Positions 1 through 12,700 of a DNA stretch of 64,000 nucleotides are shown one piece after another (the stretch's first letter is position 1; each line of letters opens with the position of its first letter). The translations under genes and the position numbers were made by a program. Source of the stretch: Selaginella moellendorffii (taxonomy: Eukaryota; Streptophyta; Lycopodiopsida; Selaginellales; Selaginellaceae); assembly GCF_000143415.4 (NCBI RefSeq), contig NW_003314269.1:416720-480719 (forward strand), read 5' to 3'. Below the pieces are notes generated by a model. That model saw nothing but the letters and a program-made list of their open reading frames with translations. It was not told where the DNA came from and made no database searches.

Positions 1-1427
1 GCAGTTAGTCCAAGTGCTCTATGTGACCAACACCCAAAGGTACCACAAACATATCAACCCATTACGCTAAGGCCATTCCTATTCACCTTTGTCACATTGG
101 TGATCCAACACCAACTATATCACAATACCATCTCTCAAAGACTGAGCCATCCGTCCATAAGTGATCATGCCAGATCCACTCCTTAGCATTATTAGGATGC
201 CCATAGACATGGGGAACAACCTTCCCCAATATCCCATTTTTGGTCCTCACCAAGTCTTTTTCCGTCCATGGCTATGTCTGCCAACACTATCACTAGGTCA
301 AAGCCTATAGGCCTAACCACTAAGTCCCACTATCCTCTAGAACTTCCTCACTATGTGGCTATATCCTTGGTCACTACACCAGAGGATTGCTCCTCTTCCT
401 TTCCATAGTCTAAGACTTTGGGACAACATTTCGAAACACCATGGCCCTACGCAAGCCTTATGGGTACTCTCCCCACCTTCCACCTTTGGGTGCTCTATCT
501 ATGGGGCTAGAGCGAGGTTCCATTGAGCTATGCTAGGTATCCAAGTAAGTAGTGCCACCCACATTTGGACTGAGAGCATCAACCATTCGATCTCCCAAAG
601 GAGTGTAAGTGACTAATTTTTCCATTTTACTTTAGTCATTTAACCACCTCTCTGACCACTAGGAGGAGTCTCACTCACCACCTCCATAAGTCCAATTCAT
701 GACTTGGGGCTTGCCAACCCCGAGGATGGCATCCATGCCACTCAACCTTTGCACTTGGTCCAAGTGCTCCACATGTCCAATCCCATGACCGACACCCTAA
801 GGTACCACTGACATATCAACCCATTACACTAGGCCATGCCCATTCACCTTGGTCACACCAGTGGTCCAACACCACCTACAGTGCAATCCCGTCTCTCCAA
901 GACTGGGCCATCCGTCCATGAGTGGTCATCCCAAATCCACTCTTTAGCATCCTTAGGATGCCCACAGACATGGGGAATAGCCTTCCCCAATATCTCCTTT
1001 CCGGTGTAAGCGACTAATTTTTCCATTCTACTTTAGTCATTTAACCACACCTCCGACCACTTGGAGGAGTCTCATTCACAACCTCCATAAGTCCAACCCA
1101 GGACTTAGGGCTTGCTAGCCCCGAGAATGGCATCCATGCCACTCAACCTTAGCACTTGGTCCAAGTGCTCCACGTGTCCGATCCCATGACCGACACCCCA
1201 AGGTACCACTGACATACCAGCCCGTTACGCTAGGCCATGCCCATTCACCTTGGTCACACCTTTGGTCTAACACCACCGGCATCATAGTCCTGTCTCCCAA
1301 AAACTAGGCCATCCGTCCGTGAGTGATCATCCCAGATCCACTCCTTAGCATCCCTAGGATGCCCACAGATATAGGGAATAGCCTTCCCCGACATCTCTTT
1401 TCCAGTCCCTACCAAGTCCCTTCTCGT
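1..1427. repeat. Tandem/dispersed repeat units, about 400 bp period
   Basis: Two adjacent units start with the same words (gtgtaag then gactaatttttccatt) at 603 and 1004, giving a period of about 401 bp. Each runs through a conserved block containing 'cacttggtccaagtgctcc' and 'aggatgcccacaga'. The first 260 bases are the tail of a further, more diverged unit. Bases about 268-600 carry a second module (starting 'ccatggc') that recurs at 1428 and 2713, so the middle unit lacks this module. Short open frames here are not conserved between copies and I do not treat them as genes. The class of repeat (satellite or degenerate transposon terminal repeat) is not clear from the sequence. Confidence 0.75.
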
Positions 1428-1994
1428 CCATGGCCGTGTTTGCCAACACTGCCACTGGATCAAGGCCCACAGGCCTAACCACTAAGTCCCACTATCCTTT
1501 GGGACTTTCTCACCATGTGACCGTATCCTTGGTCACTGCATTAGAGGCTTACTCCTCTTCCCTTTCACCGTTTGGGACTTTGGGACAACATTTCGGAACA
1601 CCGTGGCCTTACGCAAGCCTCATGGGTACTCTCCCCGCCTTTCGCCTTTAGGTGCCCTAGCCATAGGCTTAGAGCGAGGTTCCGTTGAGCCACGACCGGT
1701 ATCCAAGTAGGTGGTGCCACCCACACTTGGACTGGGAGCATCGGCCAGTCGATCTCCCGGGGGAACTAGAGCCGGCTCTTGAACACTTCACCAAGCTACC
1801 CCGCTTGCCGGCTTGTGTTCACTCTAGTTTTGGACTTCCCAGTGGGCAGCTCATCACCCAACACTGGGTCCGGCCTTCCTAGGCCAAATTAGCCTTTCCA
1901 GGCCAAACTGGCTCCACTGCAGTCCTCCCCCTACTATACTTTTGGAGCTCACCAAACCCCCCAGGGTCTGGGAGATGAACGCTTTGGGCTTTCA

Positions 1995-2460
1995 CCCTCT
2001 CAGACTCAGACTTGGACTCGGACTCGGACTCGGACTCGGACTCAGACTCGGATTCGGACTCGGACTCGGACTCGGGCTCGGGCTCGGTCTTGGCCTCGGC
2101 CTTGGTCTCGGTCTCGGTCCCGATCTTGGTCTCGGTCTCGGTTCTGGTCTCGGTCTCGATCTCGACTTCGGACTCCATCTCGGGTCCATCTCGGACTCCA
2201 TCTCGGGTCCATCTCGGACTCCATCTCGGGTCCATATCGGACTCCATCTCGGGTCCATCTCGGACTCCACCTCAGGTCCATCTCGGACTCCACCTCGGAC
2301 TCCATCTCGGACTCCACTTCGGACTCCAACTCGGGTCCACCTCGGGTCCATCTCGGACTCCACCTCGGGTCCATCTCGGACTCCACCTTAGACTCCATCT
2401 CGGACTCCATCTCGGACTCCACTTCGGACTCCAACTCGGGTCCATCTCGGACACTTTCAC
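1995..2460. repeat. (CTCGGA)n hexamer array grading into 12-15 bp repeats
   Basis: Bases 1995-2160 are diverging CTCGGA/CTCGGT hexamers. From about 2161 to 2460 the period lengthens to combinations of 'ggactccatctc' and 'gggtccatctc'. All frames stay open because the period is a multiple of three. The apparent Asp-Ser, Leu-Gly and Glu-Ser polymers are therefore by-products of the repeat, not evidence of a protein. Confidence 0.9.
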
Positions 2461-3277
2461 GTGTCATGTGTTGGTCCTTTTGGGTCCTTTTTTGGAGCCT
2501 CACTTATTGCTCGCTTCGTGCTCGTTCCTAGAGCACTCTATTGGGCGTTCCACTCCCGCTCTCGACCTTTCAAGTCGGAACTTTTGGCCCAAACATGTTA
2601 CACTTATTTGGCTTTCGCTTTAGCCACTACCACATGGCACCCTTCCGGCTCCACTTTGGGGCCTAGGGATTTTGTGTCTCACATCCGGTCCCCACCAAAG
2701 CCCTTTCTGTCCATGGCCATGTTTGTTAACACTGCCACTAGATCAAGGCCCACAGGCCCAACCACTAAGTCCCACAGTCCTTTGGGACTTCCTCACCGTG
2801 CGACTATGTCCTTGGTCACCACACTAGAGGGCTACTCCTCTTCCTTTCCATAGTCTGAGACTTTGGAATAACATTTTGGAACACCGTGGCCCTACACGGG
2901 CCTCATGGGTACTCTCCTTGCCTTCTGCCTTCGGGTGCTCTAGCCATGGGCTTAGAGTGAGGTTCCATTGAGCCACACCAGGTATCCAAGTACACGCTTG
3001 GATTGGGAGCATCGATCATCCAATCTCCCAGGGGAACTAAAGCTGGCTTTTGAATACTTCACTAAGCTACCCCGTTTGTTGGTTCGTATTCACTCTAGCC
3101 TTAGACTTCCCAGTGGTTATCCCATCACCCAACACCTGGGTACAACCTTCCTGGGCCAAACTGGCCTTTCTTGGCCAAACTGGCTCCACTAAAGTCCTCC
3201 CCCTTACTATACTTTTGGAGCTCACCAAACCCCCTAGGGTCTGGGAGACGAATGCTTTGGGCTTTCACCCTCTCAGA

Positions 3278-3476
3278 CTCGAACTCGGACTCGGACTCGG
3301 ACTCGGACTCGGACTTGGACTCGGACTCGGACTCGGGCTTGGGCTCGGTCTCGGCCTCGGCCTTGGTCTCGGTCCCAGTCTCGGTCTCAGTCTTGATCTC
3401 GACTTCGGACTCCATCTCGGGTCCTTCTCGGACTCCATCTCAGACTCCATCTCGGGTCCATTTCAGGTCCATCTCA
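3278..3476. repeat. (CTCGGA)n hexamer array, second shorter copy
   Basis: This is the same hexamer family and the same position within the long unit as the array at 1995-2460. The higher-order 'ggactccatctc' part is contracted to about 70 bp. Confidence 0.9.
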
Positions 3477-3715
3477 GACACTTCCACGTATCATGTATTG
3501 GTCCTCTTGTGTCCCTTTTCTAAAGACTCACTTATTGCTTGCTCCGTGCTTGTTCCTTGAGCACTTCGTTAGGAGTTTCACTCCTGTTCTCGACCTTTCA
3601 AGTCGGGGCTTTTAGTCCAAACGTGTTACGCTCATTTGGTTTTCGCTTCAGCCACTACCACATAGCACCCTTCCGGCTCCACTTTGGGGCCTAGGGATTT
3701 TGTGTTTCACAGAGA

Positions 3716-5705
3716 GCTAAAGTTGGCTCTTGAACATTTCACCAAACTACCCCATTTGTCTATCCATTTGAATAGTGCTAAATTGTGAATCTAGATGCGA
3801 GAACACCATTGTATTTAGAACAATCTTTACATTCTAGCGAATAAATAAATATAAATATGCTTTATTAGCAAATCTAAACACTTCTTATAAATAATCAATA
3901 AGACTGAATAGGACCAACATATAGGGCATAATAGCAAAGGTGTCTTGGCAGATAAGGTAAGTTATTATATAATGATATTGAGGGACTATAGCTTAAAATA
4001 TAAAAGTTTTTATCACTAGCTAATATAAGACATAATGAGATAGAAACTTCTTATTGGGATAAGATAATTTACAAAAGACAACTCAAAGAACACAAAATAT
4101 CATCAATTGGACAAATAAAATGCTTATAAATATATCACCTAGAACCAACTTAAGTAATAACCAAGATAACAAAATGAATGCCTAAGGGCTAAAAAACACT
4201 TATACATGTTAACTATCACACTAGCCAATTTAAATAGATCTCAATCAACAATACTAAGGGAATCACTTTATTCAAGCAAGCATCAGTAACATCTTATTAA
4301 TATCTTAAACCCAAAAGACCAATTTAGAACAAACCATAAAGAATATGTGATAACATAAAAGCCTACCGAAAAACATCACAGAATATTGTCAATCAACCTA
4401 TTAATAAAGGTGTAATGAGCTAAAATGCTTTCCCCAATAACTCATATCAAATGGAACAATAAACATGAGAACTCAAAGAAGAAAAAAATTAAAGCAGTTT
4501 ATAACTAAATCTTATATAACAATGATCACAAATCTTATATTGACTAACTTCAATGCTAAAAAAAAAAGCATGGTACAATTTAAAATATTATTCTTGACAC
4601 ATCCATAAGCTAAAATTCACTAGTGAATAGTATATTTGCATCAATCCAAAAGCTAAACATAACGATATTATTTTTAACAAGTGATCACTAAATCGATCCT
4701 TTATAAATCCATCTTCTATATCAAGACTCAACTCGCTTTATAACAAAAGCAATAAAAATCATCAATGATCAATATAATTTTAATTGAAAGCTATTAATAT
4801 TTACAGTGTACCTGATGCTATCTTCTAGACCACAATTAAGTTGGCCATAGAGACTTAGCTTGAAAAGCCACACAATCTGCCAAAGCGATCAAAAATCTAC
4901 ATGAGCTAAAGCTAGGTGGTGCAAAACTCTTGTTCAGAAGATCAAACCTCATCTGCCAGCTCGTGATAATCTTGGCATCATTTCCATGAAGAAAAAATAA
5001 GCAAAAAGATCAACACAAAAGCAAAGAAAAACTTACTTGTAGTTTGCAATGCGCTGAGATTGCTGGGTCTGGATTTGTGAGCCAATCTAGCATGATGAAG
5101 CTTTAGGGCCAGAGCCAGTGGGATTCAACAATATTGATGCCAATGTTGTTGAGACAGAGGCCAAGATCAAGGCATACAACGAGGAAAACTATAAATTAGT
5201 AGGTGTGTTTTTGAGAAGAATCAAATATTTGGTCACATACATGCAACACCACTCTCTAAAAAGAGCAAGGCTTCAGTGAAATGAGGTATAATCACTATTG
5301 AGAAATAATCTATAATCATAAAGAACAACAAATCATCCATCACCAATAATAACCAAACAAGATCTCTAACAAAGATAATCAACTATCTCAAATAATGATC
5401 AATCATCACCAATGATTGCAAGATGTGAAACTTCACTTAACATCAAAGCTAAAAGCTAGCAAGAAATTCTTTTCCATGGTATCCTAGCAAATTTGGATTG
5501 AAAACATCTGGCACAAATTCGAGAGGAGCAAGCTGCCATTGCTGGGGGCTAGTCCATAGATGCTACAGAAGGTTATGGTCCAACTAGAGATAAGAGAAAA
5601 ACTGTAAAACCTTCATCATGGCCAAAGATCAATGTAAGTTTTCTTCTTTATTCGTCCATTTATCTCTGAAAATGATGTGTTGTGTGCTTGAGGGAATAAT
5701 GTTCA
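3716..5705. other. AT-rich intergenic stretch, nothing recognised
   Basis: Composition changes sharply from the GC-richer repeat block to AT-rich sequence with many stops in all frames. I see no protein similarity, no terminal repeats and no RNA gene. Confidence 0.6.
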
Positions 5706-6125
5706 ATGCAGCTAGCTTTCACACTTCTGACACACTATGGATTAGCAGACTCGTGCCATTCAGGTCCCGGGCTTCAACAACTTGAAGGCATTTGTGTTAA
5801 GTTTCTCACAGTTGTCTCTTGGAGCTCTTTCCTTTTAGTCTTCACGTTTGCCTCATCATTTGCCTATCAATGTGTTTTTAGATATATAGTCTCTGCAGCA
5901 GGAATTGGCACTGGTTACACGCTCCTTCCGCAGAGTGCTCCAAGGCTAAGGCATCCAATTTCTAGACTTTCACTATTTTCAACTAAACGATTTTCATTGT
6001 CCCAGAAGACAAATGTTCTCCCTAGCTACACGATCTCTAGAGAAAATGCAAGCTTTGGATGCTTGATAGTTGTCTATTCCAAGCAGTACCTTGCTCGTAG
6101 AAGAGAAGAGGGTTTAAAGAAATGA
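5706..6125 (+). other. 139-codon open frame, doubtful gene
   Basis: An ATG-started frame of 139 codons has one hydrophobic stretch (about residues 36-55) and a basic C-terminus. I recognise no family. It lies in decayed AT-rich DNA just before a pseudogene relic, so a chance frame is as likely as a gene. Confidence 0.15.
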
Positions 6126-6181
6126 GCGCCAAAATTCCATTTGAAACCGGATAAGAGCCTTTTGTTTTCCTTTTGAATTAG

Positions 6182-6470
6182 GGTCATGGAGCACCAGAAG
6201 GCAAAGAACAAGGGGCTGCTGTGATTCCTGGTGAGCAACGCTGTGTACAAAGTTTCAAGAGTGTCATCCCTAGACTCATGATGAATTTGCTTGCAACAAG
6301 GAGGCCTACAAGACTTTTGTGGCAGCAATATCGATGGAGGAGGGCCAGCCACTGGGCCTGTGGGTGAAGGGGATGCTTGATGAAGGTGTGCTCTACACCG
6401 ATGGGAACTACTTGATGGGACTGGCCTTTTGGATGGACAGGAACTAGTTTGCAAGCTAAGTAAAAGCTAT
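6182..6470 (+). pseudogene. Relic of the unrecognised gene found intact at 17 kb
   Basis: Read on the plus strand, this block gives pieces colinear with the intact protein encoded at 17774-16872. It starts 'KAKNKGL', has a stop, continues 'VSNAVYK', then after a break 'NEFACNKEAYKTFVAA' and 'EGQPLGLWVKGMLDEG'. Matching words in the intact gene are 'KTKNKGL', 'VSNAVYK', 'DEFACDKEAYELFVVA' and 'EGRPLGLWVKRMLDEK'. It carries in-frame stops and frameshifts, has no start, and lacks the second half, so it is a dead partial copy. The intact gene is on the opposite strand. Confidence 0.8.
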
Positions 6471-6554
6471 CTATAGTCTCAAGGAAGTGTTGAGGCAACG
6501 GTATTGCTTCATCGATGAGTTCCTCTGAGGAAAAGGTTTCATTAAATTGAATTC

Positions 6555-7235
6555 TGATAGGAATCTGTATCAAAAGGAAACAGACACAAGCTTCACTGTT
6601 TATGTTAATGATTGTTTAGTTGTTGGCAACAACATAACAACACCAAGGAAAAGTTTAATTCAAGATTCAAGATGACTTATCTAGGTGAAGTGACCAAACT
6701 TCTAGGCATGGAAGTTATGCGTGATTGACAAGATGGTTCAATCAAACTGTCCCAGTCCTTATACAATTCTAAGTTGTTTGCTCCCTACACCCATGGTTGC
6801 TGGCATGAAATTCTCCAAAGAGATGGATGAACAATTCAATGATGGGGAGGACTGCTTTATCTTGTTAACAGCACATGACTAGATATCTCATTCGCAGTTG
6901 GACTCCTCATCAGATTCAATTCTTCACCAAATGTAGGTCATTAGCAAGCAGCTAAGAGAGTTCTGTGATATCTTCACAGCTGAGTTAGGAATAAAATTTT
7001 GTCACTCTTCAGATCACTTCTTGAAGTTTCTAGCCTACTCAAATACAAATTGGGCAGGGATATAGACACAAGACTTTCCACAACAGGAATCTACTATATA
7101 TTGGTGGGAGCACTAGTGTCATGGACTAGCAAAAATAGGCCACTATTGCACTTTCAAGTTTAGAAGCAGAATACATGGCGACATCATTGGTAACAAAAGA
7201 GATAGTTTGGCTATGACAAATGTTGGTTGAGCTGA
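6555..7235 (+). mobile_element. Ty1/copia reverse transcriptase/RNase H fragment
   Basis: The decayed plus-strand reading begins with a variant of the copia RT catalytic block ('YVNDCLVVGNN', where active elements have YVDD). It continues through 'FKMTYLGEV...LLGMEV', the RT connection, then 'YSNTNWAGI' and a stretch corresponding to the RNase H end. Many stops and frameshifts are present. No gag, integrase or long terminal repeats were found next to it, so this is a 3' pol remnant. Confidence 0.8.
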
Positions 7236-9740
7236 AGCAACCACAGTCATAACTGACTCCATTGTTCTACCAACAAAAGCACAATCTGAAAGTAGCAGAA
7301 AGATGCACACAAGGAGGAAGAACTCTGTATTTCAATTATATATGGATGGGTATATATACATAAAAACTACTACCACATAAGCATGACTACATGGCACTCA
7401 TCTCTACCTCTAACACTCCCACTCATGATCAAGTGGCTGATCCAAGCTTGACATGCCTATGCTAGTCTAAGATGATGAGCATAGAGAGTTGATGAGAAAA
7501 GTATACAAAAATCTCATTAATCAACTACTCTTGGTCTTAATTTTTCTTGCACACACTCTTGCTCACTATTATAGCTTCAATCTATAAACATCCTTCCCAA
7601 TTGCTACAAAGAATTGTTATGTATTATTTTGAATCTTAACCCAATTTTTGATGTGGGTTATTCAAATCTCTCAATCTCCCAACTTCTAGTAGCACCATAC
7701 TTTCAGCATGAGACTTCTAGAGTGACAACTAAACCATAACTAGTAAATAATATTGGGGTACTTGGGTTGGCAACCTTGACTTTTCCAGAGTTAAGGCAAA
7801 ATCTTAGATCTCAATAAATTTTAAGTGGCTATATTTTCAATTTCTTAATATTTTATAGTTAATTAGCTTAATTTTGCTTATACTAAGCTAGGCAATAAAG
7901 GAAAGAGGAAACAAGCATTGTGAAACTCTTACAAGCTTGTTGTTAATTGGTTTTATCAACTATGAAGCTGCTCAATTTCATTGCGAATGCCATACTGATG
8001 TTTTCATCCCAACAAGAATCCCATAACCGTGCCACTTAATTATGGCAGAAGTAAATACTCTGGCCACGCACTGTGATCAACGTGTTCTTGTCCCAACATG
8101 GCATTTTCTTGAGGTAGCCGGACTGATTATAACTTCCACGATTCGCCCGGGCATAGCACAAAAGATCTCGGAACATCGTCAAATGAAGGAAGGAGCTCTG
8201 GATGAAATATTGTAAAAGCATTCTATCAAATTATGAACAGAGTAATTGTACTATCGCATTGCCAATTTATCTCTAAATTTTTTTCGTTCATCACAGCTTT
8301 ACGCATTGAATGTTAACTCTGAAGACATTCCGAAGGCTCCTGATGGCGTTGTGTCTCACTGCACTGCTAATCACCAAGAACCACAGATAAATCCTGTTCC
8401 CGGATGTAATTGCAGCGTCCATTCCTGTGGTTAACTGTACTGTGAACGATTTCCAATCTCTCACAATCCATGTTGGCACTTCTAAGAGAAAGAGATGGAT
8501 TTGCAAGAAGAGTAAAAACGCAGGCAAAGATTGCAATCTTGAGAGGATCCGATTAATTTTGGGAGATGGATCGAGCTGGATCAAGGATGCGCTTCAAACG
8601 TGACTCTGGTCCATGGTGTCAAGTAAATCTCCACCTAGGCACGAACGAGCATTGGCTCGCCTAGAACGGACGGCTGGAACAGGGTTCATGTGATGATTAG
8701 CGACGCCGGCTGCGTGCCTGGGAGCGATGGTTGGCCAAAGCAGTCAAGGCGAAATCGCCGCAACCAACAAGAGTAAGCTGTGCACTGCGGTGAGATCATG
8801 GCGATTCCGGTGAGACAAAAACGCTGCTAATCGTTGGCCGCCGTGTGGAATCGGCAAGAGTTGCTTGCTCAGGGGTTTGGATTCGAGGTTTGTTTGCATC
8901 TGGCTAAGCAGGACTTGGCCGGGTGCGTTCACGTTTTGCAAGAAGGCTCAGCGGCTGGGTGAGATAGAGAGCTTGGATTCTTTGCAAGACATCCAATACG
9001 TGCTGGCGATGCAAAAGCCTAACAGGCATGCCAGACGATAGAGGACATTGCCACGTTTCATTGTTGGTGACGAGGTTTGAATTCGTGACTCAGCACGTGC
9101 ATGCGGAAGTCCAAGCAGCAGAGAAGGCCAGTGTTTTCAGCGTAAAAAATGCGAGTAGAGATTTCTTGAAGATGTTCATGGATTATACCCCACACCCTTC
9201 CATTCCTAAGTCTTCAAAACACTAATTTGCTTATAGATATAGCCCTTTCCATGTAAGCATGAGAGCACCAAATTCGGCATAGTACGAGTTCGAATCCTTG
9301 CCGGAAAATAAAAGTTTGATGTGGGTTGGCCAGTCGTTTAGTTATGCCTTAACCCGGTCAACGGTTTAGTAGTCAACGATCGCGAGATTCGCAAGGGATT
9401 CTTCGTCCCATCTCACCGATGGAAAGCATTGCTTGCGAGAAGAGCTTCTGCACTACGCAAGGATACTTTGGCGTCCGTTGGTAAGTGTGGGATTTATGGA
9501 GGTGTGATTCACGATTTTCGGATTTGTTGCTTGACGAGCTCCTTGAGGAGATTCCTCTTCTTGATCCGGAAATCCATAGACAGCTGCTGATAGTGTTGTC
9601 GATTATCATCCTGCCGTATTATCATCCCCATATCCATCTCGATAAACCCCATAAGCCGGGAGTCGTTATCCTAACAATCTTTTTCAACAGTTACTAAGAG
9701 ATTTTAAACATAGAATATTCGGACGTTTTAAACATTGTCG
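7236..9740. other. Intergenic, AT-rich then mixed; no supported gene
   Basis: Bases 7236-8000 are AT-rich with no coding signal. Bases 8030-9240 rise in GC and hold several short frames, the longest conserved-looking one reading 'SLTIHVGTSKRKRW' at about 8458. None has a family signature, and they lie in different frames and strands, so this may be a decayed gene I cannot identify. Bases 9600-9740 are the 3' flank of the ABCB gene. Confidence 0.45.
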
Positions 9741-12700
9741 TCACCTTCTTTGTTGCATAGCAATGAGTTTTGCATAAGCGCCCCCGAGCTCGAGGAGCTT
9801 GGCATGCCTGCCTCTCTCCCTCACACTCCCATTCTCCATCACCACAATTGTGTTTGCAGACTGCACTGTCGATAGCCTGTGTGCAACGATGACCGTAGTG
9901 CGTTGCTGCTCCCCAACCAGCCGATCGATCGCTTGCTGGACAATCCTCTCCGACTCCGCGTCCAAGGCACTAGTGGCCTCGTCCAGCAGCAGCACTGCCG
10001 GGTTCTTGAGCATCGCCCGCGCAATGGCGATGCGCTGCTTCTGCCCGCCTGAAAGCTGGACACCACGCTCGCCGACGTTGGTCTCATAGCCATCCGGCAG
10101 GCCGCTGATAAACTCATGCGCATTGGCCTTCTTTGCTGCCGCCACCATCTCCGACTCAGTAGCACTGTAGTCCAAGTCCTCGCCAAAGTCCCTCCCGTAG
10201 AGGATGTTCTCCCGGATTGACACTCCGAATAGCACTGGCTCCTGCTGGACGTAGCCGATGTGCTTCCTCAGGCTTCTCAGGTGGAGAGTCTTCAACTCCC
10301 TGCCGTCCAGCATCACGCTTCCGGAGGTCGGGTCGTAGAAGCGCAGGATCAGAGCTAGCACCGAGCTCTTGCCGGACCCGCTTGCTCCAACCAGTGCCAC
10401 GGTTGATCCAGCCGGGACCTTGAGGCTCAGGTTGTTGAGTATCAGAACATCCGGCCTCGACGGGTACCTGAAGCTCACGCCCCGGAACTCCACAGTCCCG
10501 GCAATCTTCTTGAGCTTGGTTGCTTTTGCTGCATCTGGATCGATCTCCGAGAGCCGGTTGGCAGTCTCGAACATAGAGATGGTGGCCTGGATCCCCTTCT
10601 TGAAGTCTGGAATGAGCCCGATGACTTCCACACAGTGGTAGGCGGTGTAGGCCACGATGGAGAAGGAGATGAGGAGAGGTCCAAAGCTGACTTCGTCTCG
10701 GCGGATGAGATAGGCGCCGTAGAGCATGCAGCAGGCGCTAGAGATGTACAAGAGGCCGTGAGAGACTCCGATGAACAATCCCACCATGCAAGCGCGCTTG
10801 AATCTCCGGCTTTTGGCGTCGTCTAGATGTTCCTGGAACTTTGACAGGATGCTGTCTTGAGCGCCGAAGGATAACACCGTTCTGATGCTGGAGACTGCTT
10901 CTCCTGCAACTCGACCAGCATTCTCGTGGGTTTTCTGGACGTTCGACCCGGCAAATCCATCTTTGAAGTAGGCAGCCTATCCATGCATAAGTCACGGTTT
11001 AAAGTTGGAAAATTGTCGAAGCCATCTTACCGCGACAGCGCTACCGAGCACTTGAAGAGGAAGGCTTGCGAGGGAAATGAGTCCCATTCTGTAGTCATAG
11101 ACGGTGGCCAGGGTCAAGGCCAACACGATTCCCAAAACGTTTTGCAAGAAGTAGCTGTAAGTGTCGCTCAATACATTCCTCAACGTGGTCGCGTTCGCTG
11201 ATAGACGTGCAGTCACCGCGGAGCTACTGTTCTCTTCGAAATCAAACCATCCAACTTCGTTCCTCAAAACTCCTGAAAACAAATATCAAAATAAACAGCC
11301 TACAGGACAGGTTACGTACCTTCCAGCGATTTCACTTGGACGTCTTGAGTGACTCTGGCGCCAACTTTATGGCAAAAGAAATACTGGACCACATTGCTTG
11401 CTAGTGTTGCAATTCCGAGGCCAATAAATCCCAAGGTCCACTTCATGGCTTCCTTCGTGCGCCTCTGCAGCAGAAGAACTAAGACGTTGGCCATAACCAA
11501 GGGAAACACAGCCGCTAGAATCCCAGAAGTTAAAGCTCCACTGGTTCCGATTATTGCAGAACCCCATACTCTCCTGAACCGTTCCTTGAACCACGACTTC
11601 ACAGAGTAAGAGGTCTGTAACTTGGTGGCTCCAGGTCCCTGCTCCTCAGCAGCTTGAAAATTCTCTTGAACCGGAGGCATCTCGATTTGTGAGTTGAAAG
11701 ACTCGTACGAAATCCTGGACGGCGAAGTCCATGGCGATCGTAATGGGGAGGCCCAGGGAGCTGCAATAGGTGTTCTGGAATGAAGAGGAGATGGAGACCT
11801 GTAAGATAAGTTTTAGAAGTGAAAATAAGTGATGGAATGATTTACCTGCTGCGAGTTCTTCTCTTTCTCGCTACTACAGCACTTTCCTGAGTCATTACGA
11901 GAGACTTGTAAGCACCGTTCTCACGACCAAGTAGCTCAGCATGTGTCCCACTTTCTATGATGCGACCTTTGTCGAAGACCAGTATGCAGTCGGCGTTTCG
12001 AATAGTTGACAAGCGGTGAGCAACGACAATAGTGGTCCGTCCTTGCATGATCCTGTCTAATGCATTTTGGACTAGAACCTCGGATTCAGAATCCAACGCG
12101 CTCGTTGCTTCGTCCAAAAGCATGACAGACGGCTTCTTCAGGATTGCACGAGCAATGGCTATTCTTTGCCTTTGTCCTCCAGAAAGTTGGATTCCCTTGT
12201 CCCCAACCTACAAAACAAAACATTATTAAATAGAAACAAAAAGGACGAGGAAGAAATTCACCTCTGTGTTGTATGCATCGGGAAGATCACATATAAACAG
12301 ATGAGCTCCAGCAACCTTTGCTGCTGATATGAGTTCTTCATGGCTTGCATCTGGCTTTCCCATCAAGATGTTCTTCTTAATACTGGTGGCAAATAAAGTA
12401 GGCTCCTGGCTTACAAGTCCAATCTGTGCCCTGAGCCACTTAAGTTGCAAACACTTGATATCCCTTCCGTCGAGCTTCACTTCTCCTGCAAGAACAAGAC
12501 GATTAGTCCAGTACTGAGTTTGCTCGACATTGTTCTTACCCTTCAGAGGATCGTAAAATCTCTCAATCAAGGAAATTACCGTGCTTTTGCCTGATCCACT
12601 TGATCCAACAAGCGCAACTATTTTCCCCTCCGGAATGTTTAGAGACAAGTTCGAGAATACAGGTACTTCGGGCCGTGCGGGATAGGCGAACGATATATTG

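Larger units (their letters stand above)
1428..3715. repeat. Two long repeat units (1.0-1.3 kb) with internal hexamer arrays
   Basis: Unit 1 is about 1428-2690 and unit 2 about 2713-3715. Each has the same order: a module starting 'ccatggcc' with 'ttgggactt', then 'gagctcaccaaaccccc', then a (CTCGGA)n array, then a module containing 'tcgacctttcaagtcgg' and ending at 'ggcctagggattttgtgt'. The units differ mainly in array length, about 460 bp against about 200 bp. The last unit jumps at about 3713 back to sequence like that at 1757. The structure is seen directly; its origin is unknown. Confidence 0.75.

Noticed and set aside
1879-2623. Long overlapping frames in the hexamer array encoding Asp-Ser, Leu-Gly and Glu-Ser polymers
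   Set aside because: The array period is a multiple of three, so all frames stay open. Composition follows the DNA repeat, and there is no start context or splice structure.
8036-8584. Small frames at 8.0-8.6 kb (for example 'RANRGSYNQSGYLKKMPCWD' on the minus strand)
   Set aside because: They look somewhat protein-like, but I could not assign a family or join them through splice sites. They are left as a possible relic.
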